Assembly (NCBI GenBank): GCA_021738485.1
Contig: JAIPBX010000012.1
Span: 1-48,987 of the forward strand
Reading direction: 5' to 3'
Length of the DNA stretch: 48,987 nt
From: Bacteroidales bacterium
GTDB lineage: Bacteria; Bacteroidota; Bacteroidia; Bacteroidales; JAIPAH01
The first letter of the stretch is position 1. Each line of letters opens with the position of its first letter. This document shows positions 8,957 to 18,247 of the stretch, piece after piece. The notes below the pieces were generated by a model. That model ran no database searches, had not been told where the DNA came from, and was given only the letters and a program-made list of their open reading frames with translations. A program made the translations under genes and the position numbers.

Positions 8957-9892
8957 ATGAGCGAAGGTATTGATAAAGGAAGGCTCCAGCAATTTCATTC
9001 ACTGGAGTTTCTGGCCAGGCAAGTAGTTGAAGGATTCATTACCGGATTACATAAAAGCCCGTTCCATGGATTCTCAGTAGAGTTTGCCGAACACCGCCTA
9101 TATAACCCGGGGGAATCTACCCGCCATATTGATTGGAAACTCTATGGCAAAACCGAGCGGCTTTATGTCAAGCGATATGAAGAAGAGACAAACCTGCGTT
9201 GCCAGGTAGTCATTGACAATTCCTCATCTATGTACTTCCCGCTCCAAAAGGCCCCGGATATTGACAACCCCAACAAAATCACCTTCTCTGTGTACGCTGC
9301 GGCTGCTATACTCCAGCTTTTGAAAAAGCAGCGTGATGCCGCTGGGTTAAGTGTTTTTTCAGACAAGATCGAGCTTTCTACCAAAGCCCGCTCAAGCAAC
9401 ACACATCATCAATATATACTTACCCAGCTTGAAAAATTCCTTCAACCCATTGAAAAAGATGAAAGGCGCACTACTTCGGCAGTGGATTCGCTGCATATGA
9501 TCGCCGAACAAATCCATAAGCGCTCGCTTATCATTGTTTTTAGTGATATGCTGGAAAATACGGATGACCCGGACAAAATTTTCTCTGCCCTGCAGCACTT
9601 AAAACATAATAAGCACGAGGTTATTCTCTTCCATGTGCATGATCAGGCTAAAGAAATTGACTTTGATTTCAAACAGCGCCCCTACCGTTTTATCGATATG
9701 GAAACCGGAGAAAAAATTAAGTTGCTGCCCGATGAGGTTAGAGAAGCCTATCGCGATCGCCTCAAAAATTTCAAAGATAATCTCAAGCTTAAATGTGGTC
9801 AGTATAAAATTGATTTTGTAGAAGCAGATATTAACCAGGGCTTTGAACAAGTCCTGCGTCCTTTTCTGCTAAAGCGTAACAAGATGTTCTAA
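8957..9892 (+). CDS. DUF58 protein with a von Willebrand factor A-like fold
   Basis: The conserved DUF58 core GESTRHIDWKLYGKTERLYVK is followed by a MIDAS-like DNSSS (D87, S89, S91, counted from the ATG at 8957), typical of a metal-binding VWA fold. An open frame extends upstream to a TTG at 8924, but the ATG at 8957, preceded by an A/G-rich stretch, gives the usual family start and a 311-residue protein. DUF58 proteins usually accompany a MoxR AAA ATPase and Bat-type VWA membrane proteins in envelope or stress functions; none is nearby, so the partner must lie elsewhere. Its last four bases overlap the end of the convergent phosphatase-family gene. Confidence 0.9.
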   Translation: MSEGIDKGRLQQFHSLEFLARQVVEGFITGLHKSPFHGFSVEFAEHRLYNPGESTRHIDWKLYGKTERLYVKRYEEETNLRCQVVIDNSSSMYFPLQKAPDIDNPNKITFSVYAAAAILQLLKKQRDAAGLSVFSDKIELSTKARSSNTHHQYILTQLEKFLQPIEKDERRTTSAVDSLHMIAEQIHKRSLIIVFSDMLENTDDPDKIFSALQHLKHNKHEVILFHVHDQAKEIDFDFKQRPYRFIDMETGEKIKLLPDEVREAYRDRLKNFKDNLKLKCGQYKIDFVEADINQGFEQVLRPFLLKRNKMF

Positions 9893-11043
9893 GGTTGTTT
9901 TAACTGCACATCCATCCAAACCATCCGGTGGTCCGAGCCCTTCTCCCCTTTCGTGAGCTGATACAGGGAGTCCGGTTCTTTAGGCCAGAATACTCCGGAA
10001 TTTTTTACTTTGAAATCGTCTGAAGGCAATACATAATCTATACGCATGTCAAATACCGAGGTGGTATGAAGTTCTTTTCCCTCTTCTTTGGAGCGATGCG
10101 AGGGCACCCATTTACCTGTGGCGGCTTTTTGGTTGACCTGCGGGTTTTCCAGCAATTGCATAATCGGGTTCCTGTAAGTCTCTCCCCTTTCCGGATCGGC
10201 ATTCATATCCCCCATAATTACAAAGGGTTTGGTGGTATCCAGGCCACCGTAATTCCCTTCATCATCATAGAGATACTCAGCTTTCTTCTCCCCGGAAATA
10301 TAATCTGCAAAAAGACGAATCTCGTCATGATTTCTTTTCCCATTCCGGTTTTCCTCCCCGTCAAAAACCGGGGGTGTGGGATGGGCAATAAGCATATGTA
10401 CGGCCTTACCATTAATTTGAACCGGTAGATCGACATGGTTTTTCGAAGACAACCTGAAAGCTTCCAGCTCTTTTTCGCTATAATAGGAAGAGCTGTCTTT
10501 TTTTAGCGGAAGGACTGCTGAGGGCATATCTTTCCATAAAAACTTCTGAAAGGTGCGCATAGCCGAGGTATCCAACGGGTATTTGGAAAGGATCGCAAAG
10601 GCATACTGTCCGGGATATTCGCCGTATCCATAGGCATCTTCAGGCGAGTGCTTTGTCCCATCATTATTAAAGTCAAAAGATGTGGGCAAGCCTGTATTTG
10701 ATGGAAAAGCCATAGCATAGCGATATTCGATAGGTTGAGACCCGTTCCAGGATTTTTCCAGGTAATTTTTCTTAAACAACTTGAGGTAATCTCCCCGCGG
10801 ATCATAATCAAATTCCTGAAGAGCAAGGACATCAGGACGTATGTGCTGAATAATCCGGGCTATAATCTGTATTTGTTCATCGGACCCTGTCTGAAGGTCT
10901 TTTTTCAAAACTCCGTGTTCATCGCGATACAGGGCCGTATTGAATGTGGCCACCCGGAGAGTGTCTTTCTGTTCGTGAGAAGGTTGACAACCTGCGACCA
11001 GAAAGAACAGCAGCAGAGTCATTGCCAGAAAATTCTTGTTCAT
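9889..11043 (-). CDS. Lipoprotein of the endonuclease/exonuclease/phosphatase family
   Basis: The 384-residue protein begins with a lipoprotein signal peptide: hydrophobic residues 7-17 and a LVAGC lipobox with Cys19. The EEP-fold residues are all visible: the N in VATFNTAL, E in LALQEFDYD, the MGDMNADPE segment, and the terminal SDH in KGSDHRMVW. Such enzymes hydrolyse phosphodiesters in nucleic acids, sphingomyelin or phosphoinositides; the substrate cannot be told here. The attached lipid places it on the envelope, so scavenging of phosphate from nucleic acid or lipid is a reasonable inference. It ends the long minus-strand run, 41 bp after an unknown lipoprotein gene, and overlaps the DUF58 gene tail by 4 bp. 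Confidence 0.9.
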   Translation of the reverse strand: MNKNFLAMTLLLFFLVAGCQPSHEQKDTLRVATFNTALYRDEHGVLKKDLQTGSDEQIQIIARIIQHIRPDVLALQEFDYDPRGDYLKLFKKNYLEKSWNGSQPIEYRYAMAFPSNTGLPTSFDFNNDGTKHSPEDAYGYGEYPGQYAFAILSKYPLDTSAMRTFQKFLWKDMPSAVLPLKKDSSSYYSEKELEAFRLSSKNHVDLPVQINGKAVHMLIAHPTPPVFDGEENRNGKRNHDEIRLFADYISGEKKAEYLYDDEGNYGGLDTTKPFVIMGDMNADPERGETYRNPIMQLLENPQVNQKAATGKWVPSHRSKEEGKELHTTSVFDMRIDYVLPSDDFKVKNSGVFWPKEPDSLYQLTKGEKGSDHRMVWMDVQLKQP

Positions 11044-11084
11044 CGCTACTATTTTGATATTGATGAATTTAGCTGCTTAGGAGC

Positions 11085-11654
11085 TTACTTATCCATGTAG
11101 AAACTTACCTTTCCTTCCATGAACATTCTTATTTCACTATCGGTACTAAATGTGTTCATAGAGGGGGTGGCATAAACCCTGAGAAAAACACCCCTATTCG
11201 TAAATTCTTGAGTTACGTCTTTATCTAAAACTTCCAGATTCACCTTACTATCAGACCCGTTGATATTATGGGTCTGAGCAATCTCAATTTCATCCCCAAA
11301 ATCCTCATCTCCCGAAATCGTTACTTTCGCATCGTTCAGGAAAAACAGCTCTGCGTCTGCGGGTTTATCAATTCCCAACACCATTTCATTGGCACGTGCC
11401 CGGGCGATATAATTCAACCCCTGCGCATCCAGCACACTGTCCACATCAATATCTACAAAGCATTGATAGAGTACAACCTCATTGGCTCTTCCCCCGTTCT
11501 CCAACGAATCAAGACCAAATACTCTCTTCTTAATCGGAATTTTAACCTTTGCCTCGTCTACATTTTCTGCAAGTTCTTCACAAGAACCCAGCGAAAATGC
11601 TGCTATCAGGAATGGCAAAAAGCTTGCCGTTATTTTTGCAGCTGTTCCCATCAT
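11085..11654 (-). CDS. Putative lipoprotein of unknown function
   Basis: A 189-residue protein with a lipoprotein-type signal: hydrophobic residues 10-22 and SLGSC lipobox, Cys24. The mature part is acidic and looks beta-rich, with no catalytic motif that I recognise. It starts with two methionines; the second is equally possible. It lies between dnaN (77 bp upstream) and the EEP lipoprotein (41 bp downstream), all on the minus strand, so co-transcription is plausible. I do not recognise the family. Confidence 0.75.
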   Translation of the reverse strand: MMGTAAKITASFLPFLIAAFSLGSCEELAENVDEAKVKIPIKKRVFGLDSLENGGRANEVVLYQCFVDIDVDSVLDAQGLNYIARARANEMVLGIDKPADAELFFLNDAKVTISGDEDFGDEIEIAQTHNINGSDSKVNLEVLDKDVTQEFTNRGVFLRVYATPSMNTFSTDSEIRMFMEGKVSFYMDK

Positions 11655-11731
11655 TTAATATTTGGTTAATTTCTCCTCGTTAACTCTATCAAAGATAATA
11701 AAAAAACTCAATCCCGCGCAATGCTTTTTCA

Positions 11732-12862
11732 TTACGTGTTAAGCATAACCGGCATAACGAGCATAAGAATCTCCTCATTCGTATTTTCCTCTTCTTCAAT
11801 AGGGAACAATATCCCCGCCCGGTTAGGCTCCGACATCTCCATCCGTATTTGCTCGGTATCCAGGTTGGTCACCATTTCCTGAAGGAATTTAGAATTAAAG
11901 CCAATTTCCAGGTCTTCACCTTCGTAGCTGCAATCCAATCGTTCATGCGCTTCATTAGCAAACTCCACATCTTCGGCTTTCAGGTATAATTCCTGACCGG
12001 ACAAACTGAGCCGAACCTGATGGGTTGATTGATTGGCAAAAATGGAAACCCTCCGCAGGGCGTTCTGGAACATTGAGCGGTTGATAACCAAATTTTTTGT
12101 GTTGTCTTTTGGAATCACCGCCTCATAATTGGGGTATTTACCTTCCACCTGACGGCATACGAGTTTAATATTTTCAAAGGCAAAAAAGGCATTGGCTTGA
12201 TTGTATTCGATATTAACAGGCGTATCATCATCCATCGACAAGACGGCCTTAAGCTGATTCAAAGGCTTTTTGGGCAGAATAAAGGAAGCGTTTTGTCCCA
12301 CGGAAACATCTTTCCGGGTGTAGCGCACCAATTTGTGAGCATCGGTGGCGACGAAGGTTACTTCTTCCGGTGATAGTTCGCATAGTACTCCTGACATCAC
12401 CGGTCTAAGCTCGTCATTACCGGTAGCGAATATTGTTTTATTAATAGCCATGGACAAGACGGAGGAGGCCATCGTAATATTTGTGGCATCTTCTTTTTCA
12501 GGCACTTGCGGGTATTCGTCGCTTTTATGACCGGGGAGTTTATAGGTTCCTTCACCGGCTGACATTTCCACAGTCATCGTCTCTTCATTGATGTTAAAAG
12601 AGACCGGAATATCTGAAAGCGTCTTGAGCGTATCCAGCAATATTTTTGCAGGAATGGCTACCACTCCGGGCTCCTCCATTTTATCCGGTTCAAGCGTTAC
12701 AGTCATAGTGGTATGTAAGTCAGATGCTGTAACCGAAAGCTGCTCTTCCGTCAACTCAAAGAGAAAATCATCCAGTATAGGAAGTGTGTTGTTTGTGCTG
12801 AGCACACCACTGATTTTTTGCAGGTTTTTCAACAGTAATGAACTGGAAACAATGAACTTCAT
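11732..12862 (-). CDS. dnaN: DNA polymerase III sliding clamp, beta subunit
   Basis: The 376-residue length matches the three-domain beta clamp. MKFIVSSSLLLKNLQKISGVL at the start, the LPILDDFLFEL segment near 27-37, TDAHKLVRY near 172-180 and the C-terminal MLVMPVMLNT are family hallmarks. The dimeric ring encircles DNA and tethers DnaE, whose QTSLF motif is seen in this window, as well as ligase and repair factors. It is not next to dnaA or recF here; it sits between plsY and a lipoprotein gene on the minus strand, 81 bp after plsY. The minus strand upstream has TATCTTTA, a near match to the -7 consensus, so it may have its own promoter. Confidence 0.97.
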   Translation of the reverse strand: MKFIVSSSLLLKNLQKISGVLSTNNTLPILDDFLFELTEEQLSVTASDLHTTMTVTLEPDKMEEPGVVAIPAKILLDTLKTLSDIPVSFNINEETMTVEMSAGEGTYKLPGHKSDEYPQVPEKEDATNITMASSVLSMAINKTIFATGNDELRPVMSGVLCELSPEEVTFVATDAHKLVRYTRKDVSVGQNASFILPKKPLNQLKAVLSMDDDTPVNIEYNQANAFFAFENIKLVCRQVEGKYPNYEAVIPKDNTKNLVINRSMFQNALRRVSIFANQSTHQVRLSLSGQELYLKAEDVEFANEAHERLDCSYEGEDLEIGFNSKFLQEMVTNLDTEQIRMEMSEPNRAGILFPIEEEENTNEEILMLVMPVMLNT

Positions 12863-12943
12863 ATTCTTATTTATTTCGTTCGCTAATAATTTTTTTCAAT
12901 CGGGTAAAGATAAAAAAAATGGATGAACGACTGTCCGCTCCTT

Positions 12944-13576
12944 CTACTTTTCTTTATCAAAAGATATTTTTGACTCTCTGCCTTCCTTAAGCCGTTTTAC
13001 ATTCCCGCGATGAGTTACGGGAACCACTACGGCAACCAAGCCTGAGACTATTTGCAATATTAATGATATATCAAAAAACCAAATGGATAATACAGGCAAC
13101 GCAAGGGCCACCACGATTGACCCCAGCGACACATACCGTGTGGACACAAAGACCAAAGCAAAAATCCCTATTTCAATGAGAATTAATTGCCAGGGGAACA
13201 AGGCTATAACCACTCCCAACATCGTGGCGATCCCTTTTCCGCCTTGGAATTTGGTATATAGCGGATAAATATGGCCACTTACCACAGCTATTCCTGCCGC
13301 TATCTCCAGCAATTGGATATTCCTGACTTCAAAAGCCACCTCATTCAGAAGGCCTGCCAGAAAAACCGCAATCCAACCTTTCAATACATCTATCAATAAA
13401 ACCGTAATGCCTGCCCTGGTGCCGAGCACCCTTAAAGTATTGGTGGCTCCGGCATTTCCACTTCCATGCTCTCTGACGTCAATATTATAATACCACTTCC
13501 CCAACCAGACGGCAGTACTGAAAGAACCTATAAAATAGGCCACTGCAACCGTTACTGCGTAAACCAGACCTTCCAT
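12944..13576 (-). CDS. plsY: Glycerol-3-phosphate acyltransferase
   Basis: A 210-residue membrane protein with five or more hydrophobic segments. The three PlsY loop motifs are present: GSGNAGATNTLRVLG near residues 38-52, GHIYPLYTKFQGGKGIATMLG near 101-121, and the late VSTRYVSLGS loop near 143-152. It transfers an acyl group from acyl phosphate to glycerol-3-phosphate at the inner membrane, the first step of phospholipid synthesis, and works with PlsX, which is not in the window. It lies 31 bp downstream of the giant exported protein gene and 81 bp upstream of dnaN. Confidence 0.95.
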   Translation of the reverse strand: MEGLVYAVTVAVAYFIGSFSTAVWLGKWYYNIDVREHGSGNAGATNTLRVLGTRAGITVLLIDVLKGWIAVFLAGLLNEVAFEVRNIQLLEIAAGIAVVSGHIYPLYTKFQGGKGIATMLGVVIALFPWQLILIEIGIFALVFVSTRYVSLGSIVVALALPVLSIWFFDISLILQIVSGLVAVVVPVTHRGNVKRLKEGRESKISFDKEK

Positions 13577-13607
13577 TTTATTTTAATTTAAAGCGTTGCA
13601 AATTTAG

Positions 13608-16600
13608 TTATTTATACTTAACATCTGCTTCCGATATACGCTGCAAAAAGAATTCTTTAAGATTTAAACCTCCCAGCGTGAACTCGAACGGTGGTTTCCC
13701 ATCTTCTGCGGAACGCCTTCGGTTTTTATCTTTCATCTCCCTTAAACGATTGTTAAAATTCTCGTCTGAAGAGAGCACATCCAGGTAATTATCCGTATAA
13801 GTAAAGAAGTACCAGGCGTCCTGTTGGGGTTCAAGATAGATATTTACTGTTCCTCCCTGACGAGTCGGCTGTATCTCAACCACTCCATTCATATATCTAC
13901 TGATCACGTTCTCCCCCATATTTCCGAGACCGATTTTACCGGCTGCTACGAGCGATTGTAAATCATCATTCCAGGTAAATTTCAGGTCGGTAAAAAACAT
14001 GGTTTGCTCCATTTCTTTCGGTAATTTCCTGGGCTCACCGTATAGGTTCTGCTCCACCATAATATCTTCTGCTTTCCTTTTACCCAGATAGGTGATAATT
14101 ATCTCCCGGAACCATTGTTCCTTCATCTCGATTTGGTTGAGATCATAACTCTTTAAGCTGTCACTCATCATCTCAATTACCTTTTCATCGAAAGGAAAAT
14201 CCACGCCCATAATAGCTTTCATTGACAGGGAACGATCGACGGATTTGTATTCCACTTTTCCGGCGGGCGTAACATTCATGCGCCCGAACAATCCCCCCAT
14301 ATCAAAACGAGAGTTCGATTCATAAGTGCATTCGGCGGTATTCATATAAAAATAGGCTCCGCTAGTGTCAGGATTATTGAGTTTTTCTTTGGAAGCTATA
14401 CGATATTGCGAGTTCTCTTCATGAAAAGTAATATACCCGTCGGCTTTCCAAAAAGGATAATCCAGCGTAATAGTATCGCTTTCCAGGAATAAAGGATATA
14501 TCTTACGCTTACGCGGCGAAAACATGTAAGAGGCATAAACTTCTTCTTGTTCCTGATCATACAGAGGATAACTTACAGAAAGTTTTACATCATTCGGATT
14601 GATCCTGTGATTGAACTTTACCCAGGTTTCTTCCTGCTTTAAGCATAAGGACTTAATTAAATGATAATACCCGTCAAACCTTAAAAGTGAATCCTCACCC
14701 TTTAAATGAACCTCCCCGAAATAATCGAAATAAGGATCCAAAGTAAAATTGCTTTGCCGCTCCACCTTTGTCATACCACGAGTTACCTTGTTTTCGACCC
14801 ACAAACTATCAAAATAAATAAGTTTCTCATCATCTTTATCTTTTTCATATTGATATGCCCCTTCCCCCTCATAATAATTTTTCGAGCGAATATTTACCGA
14901 GGCCGAATGGAAATAATGCGCTTTATGCTCCAGGTTACTAAGGATCTTTGCATCCTTTAGCTCTTCTATCTTCCCGTCTTCCGCAATAGCTAACCGTTCC
15001 TTTTTTGGAAATATAGCAGCATCGGCTACGTTTATATATTTTACTTTATCAGCCTCCAGGATATTAGTGGACAAATCATAGCTGGCCCGTAATGCAATAA
15101 AACTTAAAGAGTCCTGCCGGGGGTTGGTGGAAACAAAACGCGCCCCCGAGAGCTCTTCGTCAACAATACCTCTAACCGACAGCGTATCAAGATAAGAAAG
15201 CTCTTCCATACCGGAAATATTCATATGAAGAGTTTTTTGGGGTATCTCCCATTCAACCTGATCCAGGTAACTGATGTATTGATTTCTTGGGAATTGTAAG
15301 ATACTGCCATCGGGATTTTTATCAAAAGATGCTTTTTGCTGATTGATTTTTATTTGCGCGTAATAATCCTCAAACATCACAGCATTTTTGCCTTCTTCCT
15401 CGTTATTTCTGAAGGCCACATCTCCGGCATCAGTATACATCTCGTCATACAAAAAATTAAACTCATCTGAAATGATAGTAGCTTGTTTAAAAGTAACTTC
15501 TCCCCTTCCTTTCAAAGCTTCCGGTGTCAGGGCCAACACACCGTCAAGATGCATCTGATCCTTGTAAATAGCAAATGGAACGCGGGGCTCAGATATTATC
15601 ATGGAATCGGCACGCTGAAGCCAGCGCATTTGAGCCGTATCGACATCTACGCCGGGATAATTTTTTGATGTCTTCCTTGCTTCCAGGTGAAACTTACTTA
15701 AAGTGCCACGGGCAGAATCCGGGAAAAATATCACTCGATGGGCATTGGAAGTGGAGCTAAGGTAGTTGAGTTTCCCTTGCCCTATCAGTCCCTGGTTACT
15801 TAAGCTTAAATCGTTAAAGTATTTCCCTTTCCCCTTATATGTCAGGAAGCCATCCGCGGGGGTTGATGTTTCAAAACCCAGGGAAAGATCCGGCTGAATA
15901 GTTAGCGGCTGATGAATATCGGGAAAGATATCCGATTTTAAATGGCCTTTAAACTTCAGTCCTGTCGGGTAGTAATCATCCAGGCTGTCGATGGTAAAGG
16001 GTTCAAGCTGATATTTAAAACTTTCCCGATCATAAACATCCCTAAAGCGGGAATATTTATCATAATAAGCGAAAGAATTTTCTTTGGAATTGAGAATCGG
16101 GAAACGCGGTGACGGCTTCAGCCCTGATTTGTTATCAGGCTTATCAATTCTTAGATTACCTGCCAGGTCTTCAATAACTGTTCTTACAGGCAGCAAGGAA
16201 TTTTGCGGAACTTCCCTAAAATATGTTCCCGGAATATAAAATCGTAGCGAGTCGATAGTAGGGAGTCTCACGGAAAATTTCTCATAACTGAAAGCACAAC
16301 TATCTCCAAAAATTTCCGTATTCCCGGCCACTATGCGTCCGGAAAATTGAAAATCCCTGTTTTTCTTCATTTTGATACTATTATCTTTCGGAAAAATCAC
16401 AACACGCTGCGAATCGGATAGCTGAATGCGGGGGATGCCTTTTATGTCAAGATTGTAGTTGTTTAAATTCAGCTCGGCATTGCTTTCACCCTCTACGCTG
16501 GAAAGAAAACGCATCACATCATAATCGCGCAGCTTGTTTTTGGCCATAACATAATTACGCACCTTGGATTTGACTTTAAAACTTTTGGCCTCCCTGTCAT

Positions 16601-18095
16601 AAATAACAAATCCATTCCGTGCAAGTCTAAGCAACAGCAAATCTATTTGATGGGCGGCACGGTCAGTAAAACGGATCATTTCTTCATTGGTAAACCGCTT
16701 CTTATCTTTTTCCTTAACCATTTTATGGAGTATCCCCAGCGGATTAGTCCGGTCCATTAACTGCATATTATAAAAGCTACTTTCCGAATAATAATCATAC
16801 GATTCAAAAATGGCCCGGCCCTTTCTGTCCATGCCTCCTATTTCTCTGAAATTCAAAACACTATCCCGCATATGCCAGCTCAACTCCCGGCAATACATAT
16901 CCAGCTTATGAAAGGAATTGGAATAAGGCATAATACTGCCCTGCGGTTTTTTGGGAAACATTTTCAGCTTCCTGGTGTCCTTATAATACTCGAATTTAAC
17001 AGCAGGATGAAAGATGGAATCATTTTCGCCGATATAGAGTGAAACGCTGGCATTATAAGCCACAAAACGTTTATCCTGCAACAGCAACTTTGGGCTGTAA
17101 ACTTTCAGATACTTCCTGTCATCCTTTTTGAGCAAAGCCTCGGCATCATCGCTTTTTTCAGGATTTGTTCCGACAATTAGCCTGTCGCCCATGTATCGTA
17201 AAGAACCCTTGAGGGTTATATTCTCCAGGATATTTTCTATAACAAAAAAGCGGGAAGAATAAAACTGAGGATAGCGAATATTATGTCCCGTAAATTTGTA
17301 CACATAACCTTCTTTAAACTTGCCTTGCACCGAGTCTTCAAGAAGTTTTTTATCATACAACCTGGCAGAATCGGCCTCATAACTGGAACTCGTAAGATCC
17401 ACAGAATATTGGGTAAGTTCAGTGCGAATGCGGGAGGTATCATACCCTGCCCGCCTCCAGTATACTGTCCCCTGGCGCCCTTCCCAGCGATAGGACAGAG
17501 GGTAAAATATCCCTGAGGTTCTCAAAATACGCGAAGTATCGCTATCCGAAAAGCCCACCAGATTACAGTTTTTGAACTTTAAAGCAGGTTTGATCCCCGG
17601 CACAAAAGTAAATGTATCGGCTTTTACCTTCCAATTCACCGAGCTTTGGCTGTAAAGCCACTTATCATAAAAGAAATTATAACTCCTGGTGATAAACCTG
17701 GCCGCCTCTTTCATTTCATTTTTCAATATCATGCGTTTAATACTCTCATGCCAGTCATCAAAAAGAGATTTATTGCCGGCCAGGTAATGGGTCATCAACA
17801 AATACTTATACAAATCGGGATAAATACGGAAGCCCTCATCCAGCAATGTTTCTGTGAATGAATATATGGTATCTCTTTGTGTTAAAGTATATTGGCCACT
17901 AAACCAATTTTCGGTAAAATGTTCTTCAAAATGATCCCGCTTTTCTTTATGTTTGCGGGGCAGGTCATCTACCAGCGAAACGGCATATTCCTGAAAAGAA
18001 ACCGAATCTCTTTCAAAATCCGTATCTTCCTGGGCATAAACTTCTAAATGAGTGAGAAAGACGAAAAATATGAGATACAGCAAAAACTTTTGCAT
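13608..18095 (-). CDS. Giant exported protein of unknown function (1495 aa)
   Basis: A signal peptide covers residues 1-21 (hydrophobic core, then VYAQ), so the mature protein of about 1470 residues is exported, most likely to the periplasm or outer membrane. No enzyme motif is recognised. From about residue 560 on, many short strands with alternating polar and hydrophobic residues and recurring FxGxL or GxGxY turns suggest a long beta-solenoid or AsmA/LptA-like grooved structure; the N-terminal 120 residues look helical. It ends in a soluble charged tail (EADVKYK) and not in the aromatic residue of an outer-membrane barrel. Its neighbours on the same strand are prmA upstream and plsY 31 bp downstream. 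A role in lipid or envelope-component transfer is a guess based on shape and the plsY neighbour. Confidence 0.8.
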   Translation of the reverse strand: MQKFLLYLIFFVFLTHLEVYAQEDTDFERDSVSFQEYAVSLVDDLPRKHKEKRDHFEEHFTENWFSGQYTLTQRDTIYSFTETLLDEGFRIYPDLYKYLLMTHYLAGNKSLFDDWHESIKRMILKNEMKEAARFITRSYNFFYDKWLYSQSSVNWKVKADTFTFVPGIKPALKFKNCNLVGFSDSDTSRILRTSGIFYPLSYRWEGRQGTVYWRRAGYDTSRIRTELTQYSVDLTSSSYEADSARLYDKKLLEDSVQGKFKEGYVYKFTGHNIRYPQFYSSRFFVIENILENITLKGSLRYMGDRLIVGTNPEKSDDAEALLKKDDRKYLKVYSPKLLLQDKRFVAYNASVSLYIGENDSIFHPAVKFEYYKDTRKLKMFPKKPQGSIMPYSNSFHKLDMYCRELSWHMRDSVLNFREIGGMDRKGRAIFESYDYYSESSFYNMQLMDRTNPLGILHKMVKEKDKKRFTNEEMIRFTDRAAHQIDLLLLRLARNGFVIYDREAKSFKVKSKVRNYVMAKNKLRDYDVMRFLSSVEGESNAELNLNNYNLDIKGIPRIQLSDSQRVVIFPKDNSIKMKKNRDFQFSGRIVAGNTEIFGDSCAFSYEKFSVRLPTIDSLRFYIPGTYFREVPQNSLLPVRTVIEDLAGNLRIDKPDNKSGLKPSPRFPILNSKENSFAYYDKYSRFRDVYDRESFKYQLEPFTIDSLDDYYPTGLKFKGHLKSDIFPDIHQPLTIQPDLSLGFETSTPADGFLTYKGKGKYFNDLSLSNQGLIGQGKLNYLSSTSNAHRVIFFPDSARGTLSKFHLEARKTSKNYPGVDVDTAQMRWLQRADSMIISEPRVPFAIYKDQMHLDGVLALTPEALKGRGEVTFKQATIISDEFNFLYDEMYTDAGDVAFRNNEEEGKNAVMFEDYYAQIKINQQKASFDKNPDGSILQFPRNQYISYLDQVEWEIPQKTLHMNISGMEELSYLDTLSVRGIVDEELSGARFVSTNPRQDSLSFIALRASYDLSTNILEADKVKYINVADAAIFPKKERLAIAEDGKIEELKDAKILSNLEHKAHYFHSASVNIRSKNYYEGEGAYQYEKDKDDEKLIYFDSLWVENKVTRGMTKVERQSNFTLDPYFDYFGEVHLKGEDSLLRFDGYYHLIKSLCLKQEETWVKFNHRINPNDVKLSVSYPLYDQEQEEVYASYMFSPRKRKIYPLFLESDTITLDYPFWKADGYITFHEENSQYRIASKEKLNNPDTSGAYFYMNTAECTYESNSRFDMGGLFGRMNVTPAGKVEYKSVDRSLSMKAIMGVDFPFDEKVIEMMSDSLKSYDLNQIEMKEQWFREIIITYLGKRKAEDIMVEQNLYGEPRKLPKEMEQTMFFTDLKFTWNDDLQSLVAAGKIGLGNMGENVISRYMNGVVEIQPTRQGGTVNIYLEPQQDAWYFFTYTDNYLDVLSSDENFNNRLREMKDKNRRRSAEDGKPPFEFTLGGLNLKEFFLQRISEADVKYK

Positions 18096-18139
18096 ATGCT
18101 CTTCAAGGTTTATCTCCTGGTTATTTGTTCCGTTTTTAT

Positions 18140-18168
18140 ACTATGGTTGTTGCCATAACAATCATAGT
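18140..18168. promoter_or_regulatory. Hairpin in the leader of the giant gene
   Basis: ACTATGGTTGTT and AACAATCATAGT form 12-bp arms with one G.T-type mismatch around a 5-nt loop, 45 bp upstream of the giant protein gene start and inside the 152-bp gap after prmA. Neither strand has a T-run after it, so it is not an ordinary terminator. It may be a leader-RNA structure or a regulator site. Confidence 0.35.
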
Positions 18169-18247
18169 GGGCCTTCAGCAGCTTTTTCGTCCTTCTGTTT
18201 TTTTCTTTTAAAGACACCTCTTCCTTTATCGTCTATTCATCGAAAAT

